Source: UBA2970 sp965221075
Lineage (GTDB): Bacteria; Verrucomicrobiota; Verrucomicrobiia; Limisphaerales; AAA164-E04
Direction: 5' to 3'
DNA: 64,000 nucleotides
Assembly: GCA_965221075.1 (NCBI GenBank)
Contig: OZ244865.1
Location: 3,250,899 to 3,314,898, forward strand
Numbering within the stretch: the stretch's first letter is position 1; every line of letters starts with the position of its first letter. Both the position numbers and the translations under genes were made by a program. The notes under the pieces are model-generated. The model worked only from the letters and a program-made list of their open reading frames with translations, did no database searches and was not told where the DNA came from. Shown piece by piece: positions 57,701 through 64,000 of the stretch.

Positions 57701-60700
57701 ACGTCCCCCCTGCCCGAATGGTCGATGGGGTCGTAGTTGCCCGCTGCGGTTCCAATGGCCCTGACGGCCAGGATCCGCACCACCCCCTCCTGAATGCCCG
57801 GAGCCCCCTGGTCCTCCCTCGCATCGGAGTACATGTCGATCTCGAACAGGCTTCCCAGAGCATTCCAGCTGGGCGTCAGGTACTTGTTGTCCTGGCCCTT
57901 GCCCGTCCCGACCAGGCGGGCGTCCCCATTGACCTCGTGCTTCGGCGCCAGGCCCTCGAACACCACCCAGGCGGCCGGCATGTCGTTCTTCCTGGAGGCG
58001 TCGAAGCTGTTGTACTTGTCCCGCAGCCCCTGCTCGTCGAACGGGTAGCGCCGCACGGCCGCCGGAGACACCGTCAGAGGCCGCTTGGTCACCGTCAGCT
58101 CGCCTTTGCGGATCGTCGGCGCGTAGTTGCCCAGGCGGTTCTCCGGATCGACGATCTGGAGCCGGACCTCGTATTTGCCCGCCGGCTCCAGGTTGTCCCC
58201 ATCCCGTTCCAGATAGGCCTCGGGAAGCTGGAACTGCAGCCCGATCCGCTCGGCGTCCCCGTTGACGAAGCCCCCGTCGCCCTCGTTCGTCTCCAGAACG
58301 GGATCCTCGTCCCCGAACACCTTGCTCACGTTCTTGACCGTCAGCGTCAGGGGCCGGGGCCGGACCACCAGCTGCCTGTCCACCGGCACGCTGCTCGCGT
58401 ACTCCGGGGTGGACGAATGGAACACCGCACGGACATCGTAGGTCCCCGCATCCAGCGCCTGCCCGGCCTGCACCGCCTCGCCCGCCACGGTGTACGACAG
58501 GCTCCCGCCGCCCGGAACGAACGGCGTCGCGGCCGCATCGAGAAAGGAAGCGGGCAGCGGCTCGCCGTACTCGATCTCCACCGGCCCCCCGGGCCAGTCC
58601 AGCACGAACTGCCGGTCCACGATCTGCAGGGCGCCGTCGGCGTAGACGAAGTCCACGTTGCCGTCGACCGACACGTAGCCGCTCACCGAGAGCCGGTAGG
58701 TCCCGACCCCGGGATCGGCAGGCGCATCGACGCTGAAAACCCTCCCCAACGAGCCGATCTCCAGCTCCTCGAACAGCCTGCGGGCCGCAGCGTTCCTGGC
58801 CGCAGCCAGCGCCTGCGCATCCTCGTAGTCGTCCTCGTCGATGGCCTCGCCCGTGTTGATGCTCTCCCCCTCCATGTAGGCCACCGTGGGGTCGCCATCG
58901 TCGTCGGTCCCGAACGTCTGGGTGCCGGTCGTCTTCCGGCCGTCCAGGTAGCTGGCCGACAGCTCGTACCTGTAGCTCTGCCCGTAGCTGTCGTTGGGCG
59001 GCAGGCCCTGGCCCGTCTGGTAGGGCGCGGCCACCGGCCTCACCTCCACGACCTTGGGAACGACCGCCAGGGGAAACCGCTTGGACGCCGATACCGCCTC
59101 GCCGCCCTGGCGGCTGACGGCCGAGGAGTCGCTCCACTGGTTCCAGTGATCGACGAGCAGCCCGCTCGTCCCGCGAGGATCCTTGTCGCCCTCCACTCCG
59201 TGGACCATGAACAGGCGCACCTCCAGCTCGTAGTCCCCGTTGACGTTCAGCCGGTAGTAGGGCGCGGCCTCCCGGTTTCTCGACCTGTACTTGACCGTCC
59301 GGTAGGGCGCATCTTCCGTGTTGTCCGCCACACTGCCGTCTATTCCAGCCCAGTGGCCGCCCTGGGCCGCTGGAATCTTCCTGTAGCCGTCCGGAAAAGC
59401 CGCAGCGCTGGTCGATTCGGACACCCACGCGCCGCGATTGTCTCCTTCATCGACGATACTCAGATAGCCTGCATCCTGTCCGCCCACCCGGTAGAGGTAG
59501 TTTGTGGTCCCGGCGGTCCTGTCGAGGATGTACAGATCGTAGTAGTAGTCCCTCCCCAGGACGTATCCGGACTCGTCCAGGGGCGCCGACCTCCGGTCCG
59601 ATCGGAAGAACGAGACGCGGATGCCGTCCAGGGCTTCCGAGACCTTCTCCCCGAAGGGGACGGAAACCTGCTCCAAGGATATGCCCGAGGACTGGATCTC
59701 CAGAGCGACGTCGATGCCGGGCCGGCGCCGCTCGGTGACCGTGTACAGGCTGGCGGGCCGATCCTTGATCACCCTGCCATACTTGTTGTCCGTCGAGCCC
59801 GTCGTGGACCCGGCGTAGAACACTTCCCTGCCGTCCTTCATGTAGCTTTGCGCGTACTCCAGCCGGTAGTTGGAGTCCACGCCCCTCTTGAGAGCATCCA
59901 GGTTGGCGATGGTGTAGAAGTACCCCCCGGCCTTATGCTCGTCGCCGAGCCTGGCATCTCTGTCACTGCCCTGGCCAATGAGCGCCGTGTTCGTGTCGGC
60001 CAGGTACCCCTCCAGGTAGGCCTGCGAAAGGCCGAAGGAGGTCTGGGTCGTAATCGCCACCCCGTCGTCATCGATCACATCGTCCGTCCCATTACCGCCG
60101 AACCGCCCCCAGAGGTAGTCCTTTCTTTCGTTGCTCTCCAGGTCCTCCACGTCCATCCAGTACAAGTCGTCGTCGCTGCCTTCGGCGGTGTTGCTGAGGT
60201 GCTCCGGGTGGATCAGGAAATCGCCCGTGCCAGGCGTGTACTCCGTCGTGTTGTACGTGCCGCCGTCCACCGTCAGCAAGGTATGGCCGTCGTCATCTGT
60301 TCCTTCCACTGTGCGCTCGTCCGGTTCATCGTAGTCCAGGATCCTCAACGGCGCCCGAGGGATCGCATCGTAGTTCTCCTGAGTGGGATCATTCCGGAAC
60401 AGCCGATAGAGCCTGTCCTGGTGAAGCGTGTAGTAGGACGTGTCGAGAGACTTCAGGTAGTAGTTGCCCCCGGGATCGAAGAAGGTGGAGTCCAGGCCGC
60501 TTTCGTAGTCGGCGGCCTTCGGCAGGGTGCCATCCGAAGTTAGCCCGGACGCGCTCCTGACCCGGACAGCTCCCTTTCTTGGGGTCGCAGGGTTGCTAGT
60601 ATCAGGATCCCGGGAGTCAAGATCCGAGCCATCAGGCCTGCTGAACTCGGCGTTCATGGTGCCCACCGGGAACCGGGGGGTGAAGGCCCACTGGATCCCT

Positions 60701-63522
60701 CCCGGGGGCTCCACCAGGACGTCCGTGTGCGGATTGCCCTGCGAATCCATGTCGAAGGAGGCCACGTTCGACAGCATGTAGCGGGGCTCGACGAACGGAT
60801 CGGAGAGCGACATGCTCACGTCCGGCAGCTCCAGGAACAGAACCCGCCTGCTGACCCTCATCCACAGCGCGGAGGCCTCCTCGGCCACGTCTGTCCCATC
60901 CACCTCGCGTATCCGTCCGAGCAGGCCGCCGGAGACGTGCGTGCCCGAGACGCCCTCCGAGCCGAAGACCAGCCTGTAGTCCCCGGCGCTGCTCGTCTCG
61001 CCAAGGCCGGCCGGGACCGAGACCGTGGGCGCAGTGCTGAACATCCCGCTCTTCATCCGGGACAGAGGCCAGCTGGAGACCGTCCTGTCCCCATGCTGGA
61101 ACTGGATCAGCCCCTCGTCCTCGCCATCCGCATTCAACTCCTCCACCACCTCGTGGGGCGCCGGATTGACCACGCGGATGCCCAGCGCGGCGTTGGGGTA
61201 CCCGTACTGCCGCTCCGCCACCACATTGGCGTCCAGCCCCTCCACGGCGCCCGACGGATCGACGGTCAGGTAGTAGGTCCTCGGCTCCACGTCCACCGTC
61301 CCGGTGTGGAGCTCCAGCTCGTACTTGCCCGAATCGCTGACAAGCCTCAGGATATCGACGTCGTCGATGTCCTCGACGATCCTCAGCGAGCCCTCGCCGA
61401 CGCCCGCTTCGGCACCCAGCTTGCCGCCGCCGTCGACGGCCGTGAGATGCTGCTGGATCCGGAACTTCCGCAACAGCCCCTGCAATGCTTCCCCCTCGAG
61501 GCCCTCGCCGCCGGCGACGTCGTGGCCGACCACCGGAAGCCGGATGTTGTTGTACAGCCCGAACGGATCGTCGGCGTATTCCCCAGGCCCCCTCACCAGC
61601 TCCGGGTTGAGGCCTTTCTCGGGATCGTTGTCAAGGTGGATGTCGATCGAATCCCCGTACGGCTTGGCCAGATCCTCGGCCCAGAGCTCGATCTTCGCCG
61701 GCACCACCTCGAGGATGCCGATGCCATCGACGTTCACCTCGTAGTTCCTGAACTCGGGCGCCGCGACGATCTCGATCTGCCCCTTGGTCCTGGTCTTCCT
61801 CCCATCGGCATCGTTGGTCTCGGGCAGCGTGGTCCGGTCGATGTCGTTGTCGGTCGGGAGCTCGCCGATGTCGTTGCCGGGGTACTGCTTGACCGTCACC
61901 TCGAACGCCTTGGAATCGATCACCCCGTTCGTCTCGCCCTTGCCGAAGTGGTCCGGATGCCTGCCGGTCAGCATGGCGTAGGTCTCGCCCCGCACGAAGC
62001 CGTCGGCGCCGCTGCCGTCGTTGACGCTGAACAGGAAGCCCTCCCCGGTCAGGTACCACTCGTCCCCGGTCTCCACGTAGTCCCAGTCGTTGTCTTGGGG
62101 TTGGGGATAGCCGTCCACCGATTTTCTTTCCTGCCGTGTGAGAAAACTAATCTCGAGGTCGTAGGAACCGTCTATTTCAGTCTCCTCGTGCGCATTGTGA
62201 TCACCGTCGCGATCGACGTTGGTTTCATAAATCCGTTTGTCATCCGGATATGCATCTTCAAGATCCTCTGGCGGGCCGGTGACGCTTGGGAAAGTACGCC
62301 GAGTATTGAACTTGTCGTCATCGTTAAAATCAAAATAGTAGTAAACAAGTCTATCAGCGCCAGGATTCTGTACCGTACTCGTCGAACCCTTTAAAATGCT
62401 TTTCAGATAGAATTTTGCAAAGCCTGTTATGTGATCGTCGATTTCTTTCACAATATCTTCACGTTTAGTGTCTATATTTAGGGATGTGTCTGATGGCAAG
62501 AAAAGTAGCGGGTTTTCGTCATCGACATACTCGTCGCCGCGAATCCCATTATTATCGCCTACTAAATCAACGTGGTAATCCAGATAGCCGTCTCCGTCTA
62601 GATCCTCCGTTGTCGAGCCGTCCCACCTGAACGCGTCAGTAGTCTCGGTGATCCCCCTCCACTTGCCCAGCTCTCGATGGACGTCGGCACTGCCGGCGAA
62701 ACGGCGGTATCCCTCGAAGACAGCCTCCCGCGTGACCGTGGCTTTCACTTCCTCCACCGAGTCCGTAGGAGTTGCCTTGCCGGACGCAGTGCCCAGGACA
62801 GTCCAGTCCGCCGCTCCAGCCACCGTGACGGTCAGGGTGCCGTCGCTGTTCTCCACCCAGTCCGATTCCTCAACGGCTCCTCCGATGAAGCTCCCGGAGC
62901 CGTTGCTCCTGGTGAATCTGGTATGACTCTGCGTTTTTCCCGCCAAGGCATCGCCTGCGAATTCGCCGTTCGCGTCGACGTCGAAGATGCCGCCGGGGTT
63001 GTCTTTGTAGTCGGAGTACGGGTAGTTGGGCTCGCCGTACTCGCGGCTCCGCCCAGCGGGCGTAATGGTGAGCGAGGCCTTGTTGACCGTGATGGTCACC
63101 GTCTTGGAGATGTGGGCGGCGCCGTCCAGCCTGGCCGTCAGCGTGTGCGTCCCCGCAGGCAGGTAGAGCCAGTCGAAGCTGGCGTAGTCGAACCCGTCCT
63201 GGTCGATGGAGAAGCCGGGAGCGTCCCCGTTGTCGGGATCCACGTGGCTGGAGAGCAGCTTGGCATTGCCGGTGCTGACCGACAGCTTCCTGACGTTCTC
63301 GGGCACCGGATCCGCCTTCCAGAAGTACCGGATGCTGCCCGCCGATCTGCCGTCGTCCCGCGTCGCCACCGCGTCGAGCTGGGTGGCGGACAGGGGCGTG
63401 CCGTAGACGATGGCGTCCGGATTCTCCCAGGTGATGGTCTGGGAGAGCCCCGTGGCGGCCGACACGCAGGACAGCAGGAGCGCAGCGAGGCTCCTGCACC
63501 CCAATCCCGTTTGCATTCTCAT
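51778..63522 (-). CDS. Giant secreted YDG/MBG-repeat protein
   Basis: About 3914 residues from the ATG at 63522, which matches the start of the short paralogue; an ATG at 63552 is also in frame. Signal peptide ends near ATGLSQ. Residues ~30-2480 are a long array of diverse MBG_2-like domains, recognisable by LTITPAG.SREYGEP near 155, RTYYLTVDPSGAV near 750, RPLTLTVKNVSKVFGDEDP near 1720, RPLVVSLADQEFEYGS near 2085, APLTIRATDLAKVKGQPN near 2225 and VVRALDVVRGYGEPNPSEF near 2400. Residues ~2490-3800 alternate YDG blocks (six VYDG/DYDG occurrences) with SIDPA..L.QAVN, GGSPDLP and DANYAGSA modules. The common C-terminus ends GGGGTPPVPGQ. No catalytic domain is seen. Likely a very long adhesin or surface fibre. 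A patch at ~62130-62600 is much more AT-rich than the rest. Confidence 0.88.
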   Translation of the reverse strand: MRMQTGLGCRSLAALLLSCVSAATGLSQTITWENPDAIVYGTPLSATQLDAVATRDDGRSAGSIRYFWKADPVPENVRKLSVSTGNAKLLSSHVDPDNGDAPGFSIDQDGFDYASFDWLYLPAGTHTLTARLDGAAHISKTVTITVNKASLTITPAGRSREYGEPNYPYSDYKDNPGGIFDVDANGEFAGDALAGKTQSHTRFTRSNGSGSFIGGAVEESDWVENSDGTLTVTVAGAADWTVLGTASGKATPTDSVEEVKATVTREAVFEGYRRFAGSADVHRELGKWRGITETTDAFRWDGSTTEDLDGDGYLDYHVDLVGDNNGIRGDEYVDDENPLLFLPSDTSLNIDTKREDIVKEIDDHITGFAKFYLKSILKGSTSTVQNPGADRLVYYYFDFNDDDKFNTRRTFPSVTGPPEDLEDAYPDDKRIYETNVDRDGDHNAHEETEIDGSYDLEISFLTRQERKSVDGYPQPQDNDWDYVETGDEWYLTGEGFLFSVNDGSGADGFVRGETYAMLTGRHPDHFGKGETNGVIDSKAFEVTVKQYPGNDIGELPTDNDIDRTTLPETNDADGRKTRTKGQIEIVAAPEFRNYEVNVDGIGILEVVPAKIELWAEDLAKPYGDSIDIHLDNDPEKGLNPELVRGPGEYADDPFGLYNNIRLPVVGHDVAGGEGLEGEALQGLLRKFRIQQHLTAVDGGGKLGAEAGVGEGSLRIVEDIDDVDILRLVSDSGKYELELHTGTVDVEPRTYYLTVDPSGAVEGLDANVVAERQYGYPNAALGIRVVNPAPHEVVEELNADGEDEGLIQFQHGDRTVSSWPLSRMKSGMFSTAPTVSVPAGLGETSSAGDYRLVFGSEGVSGTHVSGGLLGRIREVDGTDVAEEASALWMRVSRRVLFLELPDVSMSLSDPFVEPRYMLSNVASFDMDSQGNPHTDVLVEPPGGIQWAFTPRFPVGTMNAEFSRPDGSDLDSRDPDTSNPATPRKGAVRVRSASGLTSDGTLPKAADYESGLDSTFFDPGGNYYLKSLDTSYYTLHQDRLYRLFRNDPTQENYDAIPRAPLRILDYDEPDERTVEGTDDDGHTLLTVDGGTYNTTEYTPGTGDFLIHPEHLSNTAEGSDDDLYWMDVEDLESNERKDYLWGRFGGNGTDDVIDDDGVAITTQTSFGLSQAYLEGYLADTNTALIGQGSDRDARLGDEHKAGGYFYTIANLDALKRGVDSNYRLEYAQSYMKDGREVFYAGSTTGSTDNKYGRVIKDRPASLYTVTERRRPGIDVALEIQSSGISLEQVSVPFGEKVSEALDGIRVSFFRSDRRSAPLDESGYVLGRDYYYDLYILDRTAGTTNYLYRVGGQDAGYLSIVDEGDNRGAWVSESTSAAAFPDGYRKIPAAQGGHWAGIDGSVADNTEDAPYRTVKYRSRNREAAPYYRLNVNGDYELEVRLFMVHGVEGDKDPRGTSGLLVDHWNQWSDSSAVSRQGGEAVSASKRFPLAVVPKVVEVRPVAAPYQTGQGLPPNDSYGQSYRYELSASYLDGRKTTGTQTFGTDDDGDPTVAYMEGESINTGEAIDEDDYEDAQALAAARNAAARRLFEELEIGSLGRVFSVDAPADPGVGTYRLSVSGYVSVDGNVDFVYADGALQIVDRQFVLDWPGGPVEIEYGEPLPASFLDAAATPFVPGGGSLSYTVAGEAVQAGQALDAGTYDVRAVFHSSTPEYASSVPVDRQLVVRPRPLTLTVKNVSKVFGDEDPVLETNEGDGGFVNGDAERIGLQFQLPEAYLERDGDNLEPAGKYEVRLQIVDPENRLGNYAPTIRKGELTVTKRPLTVSPAAVRRYPFDEQGLRDKYNSFDASRKNDMPAAWVVFEGLAPKHEVNGDARLVGTGKGQDNKYLTPSWNALGSLFEIDMYSDAREDQGAPGIQEGVVRILAVRAIGTAAGNYDPIDHSGRGDVDLTKRDVELEWLDLTGVILYGQRLRDSTPGGAGGRGESERKKRGNVDELLSHVGDASAENQDYTFDADIFDAWAEPGGGVFTYTKVEGGGPALDPVNGTRYLPSHGELKFRVAYTPTPSDQAKYNVTHKDITVRITPRPLVVSLADQEFEYGSVDLNLSSFGNPLVRYGRPPDAADKKQNYYRILEGESIGAILTQQMVLASNAGPGSKVGSNYYIAVAQSPKIEPASSNYQLIGKVRGSSTLKIEDGVYNLVSGEAASLDGEDPDQTKAARVRITRAPLTIRATDLAKVKGQPNLNAVRIPSPGYVGTSYLPVEGQPYTVEVGEGQLKNGDILDGLLWAPLQIGSVVEEGTDYGRYNITVSGGFSDNYLVTHENGTFTVQPPVRWNPLDLVYGEPLTGDQLNAESDDVDIAGSFEYPDNGLGTRLGAGSHPLRGVFVTDDAQEFEVVGSVRVARAELVVRALDVVRGYGEPNPSEFGYAIEGFATGVDGELDDISDLGGELVLSTSGGDGSVAGDYEIVPSGLSSDNYEIRYVSGTLTVTRDGAAIELSDLEQDYDGTARVPSIATEPEDLAYDVTYARVLTAPAGAPAEPLDESLYATEAEEAAPPVEAGWYIVRAASADSRYEGSAAALMRVSREASIVLSDLEQVYDGTPRAAAYTSDVDHLGVGLVASYDGMAEAPADAGAYQVSVSVDPLSLGYFGTAEGTLSVAKAEAAVSIDPAGLDQAVNRIDREAPLAVATEPGGLAVEIDFDGGTPEVDPVPPDSPASVGEWPVVARVADANYAGSAMATLTIRKAHQDIEVVNEGSYQPWPVAMAGDPLDIPLYADAGSGEPVTFSVDLGHEAATGLASVTVIEGNSLLRVSRPGDIFVRAVQAGDSYWAPREHVFLVSVAGVGQPVSIVLGDLEHVYDGTPKAAAVATEPEGLAVAVTYGGSAELPVEAGTYEVVASSADPVLPGQASGTLTIARAEARVIIDPATLAQAVNQLSAVAVSTEPEGLAVAVAYGGSPDLPADDAASIGEHAVRAEVADANYAGSAEAVLSVGRAVQTVRISDASLYDPWLAELEGRVMSIPLRGTSSSGLPLQYSIASYVPVEGDSAPLTAQIEGELLKVVHPGTYHIVATQPGDGYWGEASAGFPVRVNGVGQPVGIAISDLEHVYDGTPKGAAVSVEPGDLEIEITYNGSPDLPVDAGTYQVRVGSLNPVLPGSAEAVLAISKAQAAVSIDGPLSQAVGSLVPVAVSTVPEGLAVDVTYGGSPDLPADEASSVGEVAVSATVADSNYEGSAQAVLVVGRAAQTVRVTDPSLYDPWVAELEGRAISIPLRATSSTGLPVEFSIVSYAVDGQEEPILTGAVDGDVLVVAHPGVYTIRAFQAGDGYWAEASAEFPVVVGGVGQSATIELSDLEHVYDGSGKAAAVSVDPPDLEIQVTYDGSADLPVDAGSYRVSVASLNAVLPGSAEGTLTIAKAPAALEIHPATLSQAVNELAPLVVTTEPEGLAVAVTYDGSPDLPADDASSVGEVSVVASIDERNYMGSVEAVLVVGKAAQTVSVTDPSLYSPWLGELRGRGLEIPLRATASTGLPVSYTLESFVLDGEHVELPALIEGNLLKVVRPGTYVVKATQPGGDYWGEASTEFPVRVNGEAVMARLSFEAADLSQVYDGSGKTVGVSASPDTLEIEVTYDGSPDLPVDVGSYTVRARSADILIPGEISATLEIAKAEAEVSIDEAGLVQEANQLAPVAVTTVPEGLAVEVAYGGSPDLPPFDAASIGEVAVTATVVDANYTGAATAVLTIVKAGQAITVPNVDGYNPWPIRIAGQPLEIPLLGSSGSGLEVEFSVDAANASVGGGVLTATQPGSYTVRADQAGDGRWAAASTVEFLVVVEGSGIPTIAPRVVALGIDDGALSVGIEGAPNARVDILAAPDIVDAAYTLVRTIQLDVEGRGTIVLPTLGGAGFYKAVNSAAQGGGGGTPPVPGQ

Positions 63523-63718
63523 GTCGACGCTCTCGTTCACACTGACGCTCATCTAGCTTGATCCGGCTCCACCAGTTCCACACCCCAGACCTGGGCCGGA
63601 ACACCCGATGGCCCTACCCTCGCCCAGCGCTGCGGGCCTGTCAAGCCGCAGTTCCGTTTCCTGCATGGCGGCAGCCCGCCTGTCCCGGTCCGGCAAGGCC
63701 GTCCCGGAGAAGAGAAAA

Positions 63719-63753
63719 GGCCGGAGGCGCCCCCTCCCCGGGCGCCTCCGGCC
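63719..63753 (-). terminator. Hairpin terminator behind the third YDG/MBG gene
   Basis: Perfect 14-bp stem (63719-63732 / 63740-63753) identical to the one at 51685-51719, followed on the minus strand by CCTTTTCTCTTCT. It separates the incoming gene from the giant gene's promoter region at 63523-63718. Confidence 0.85.
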
Positions 63754-63767
63754 GTCCGTCCCGCGGC

Positions 63768-64000
63768 CTACTGGCCGGGAACCGGAGGAGTTCCTCCCCC
63801 GCCTCCCTGGGCGGCGCTGTTGACCGCCTTGTAGAAGCCCGCCCCGCCCAGCGTGGGCAGCACGATCGTCCCGCGGCCCTCCACGTCCAGCTGGATGGTC
63901 CGCACCAGCGTGTAGGCGGCGTCGACGATGTCCGGGGCCGACAGGATGTCCACCCGGGCATTGGGCGCTCCCTCGATCCCCACGCTCAGGGCTCCGTCGT
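63768..64000 (-). CDS. C-terminus of a third YDG/MBG-family secreted protein (5' part outside window)
   Basis: The last 76 codons, nearly identical to the ends of the other two family members (NARVDILSAPDIVDAAY, LVRTIQLDVEGRGTIVLPTL, FYKAVNSAAQGGGGGTPPVPGQ) with the stop at 63768-63770. It shows that the family continues leftward-reading from beyond the right edge, making at least three tandem members. Confidence 0.88.
   Translation of the reverse strand, partial: DGALSVGIEGAPNARVDILSAPDIVDAAYTLVRTIQLDVEGRGTIVLPTLGGAGFYKAVNSAAQGGGGGTPPVPGQ

Noticed and set aside
48484..60543. A 12-kb plus-strand open frame antisense to the YDG/MBG genes
   Set aside because: It mirrors strongly GC-biased codon use and repeats of the minus-strand genes. 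Its translation is low-complexity His/Arg/Gly/Leu-rich without domains, and the minus strand has signal peptides, terminators and family motifs.
1..64000. CRISPR array, rRNA or tRNA genes
   Set aside because: No regularly spaced short repeats with unique spacers and no recognisable tRNA/rRNA sequence were seen; the repeats present are long segmental or in-gene repeats.

Overview
The window looks like a chromosome piece from a high-GC Gram-negative bacterium, most plausibly Verrucomicrobiota. The basis is a fused SGNH/dehydrogenase/HEAT/cytochrome c protein of the PVC type, an FGly sulfatase, lipid A biosynthesis (lpxA), and giant YDG/MBG-repeat secreted proteins. No rRNA or tRNA gene was seen, so the lineage is an inference.

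Layout. 1-2025: the end of an unknown gene overlapping a convergent multi-pass membrane protein that resembles GT-C glycosyltransferases. 2973-7107 (visibly lower GC): a minus-strand accessory module with a broken VapB-type antitoxin gene, a PHP-ATPase (TrlF/Ppl-like) and an AlbA_2/Schlafen-type protein, resembling a defence island. 7495-13414: a two-gene unit of a secreted SGNH-dehydrogenase-cytochrome c protein and a secreted sulfatase.

12032-45160 is the most unusual part. A segment with the order sulfatase > large PPC/calcium-repeat protein > alr > < lpxA < hflX is present four times in direct orientation (units A-D). The housekeeping and sulfatase passengers are broken in many copies by nonsense codons, frameshifts, end truncations and deletions between short direct repeats. 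The large secreted protein is open over its whole length in all four. These four proteins (1227-1248 aa) share a nearly constant first ~830 residues but have AT-rich, strongly diverged C-terminal regions. Nearby sites support all three possible pairings of the four copies, as expected from repeated recombination or gene conversion. Only unit D keeps a full hflX, only units C and D keep a complete lpxA frame, and only units B and C keep a complete alr.

45365-48724: a small membrane protein gene immediately followed by acnA (aconitase). 49060-64000: a minus-strand tandem family of giant secreted YDG/MBG-repeat proteins. One is a short form with a triplicated 525-bp module, one is about 3914 aa, and one enters from the right edge. 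They share a C-terminal tail; the first two also share a signal peptide, and strong hairpin terminators follow the second and third. The right two thirds of the window is therefore dominated by recombination-driven amplification of secreted beta-rich proteins. The best candidate for an undescribed system is the constant-N/variable-C PPC protein array carried on a tandemly amplified housekeeping segment.
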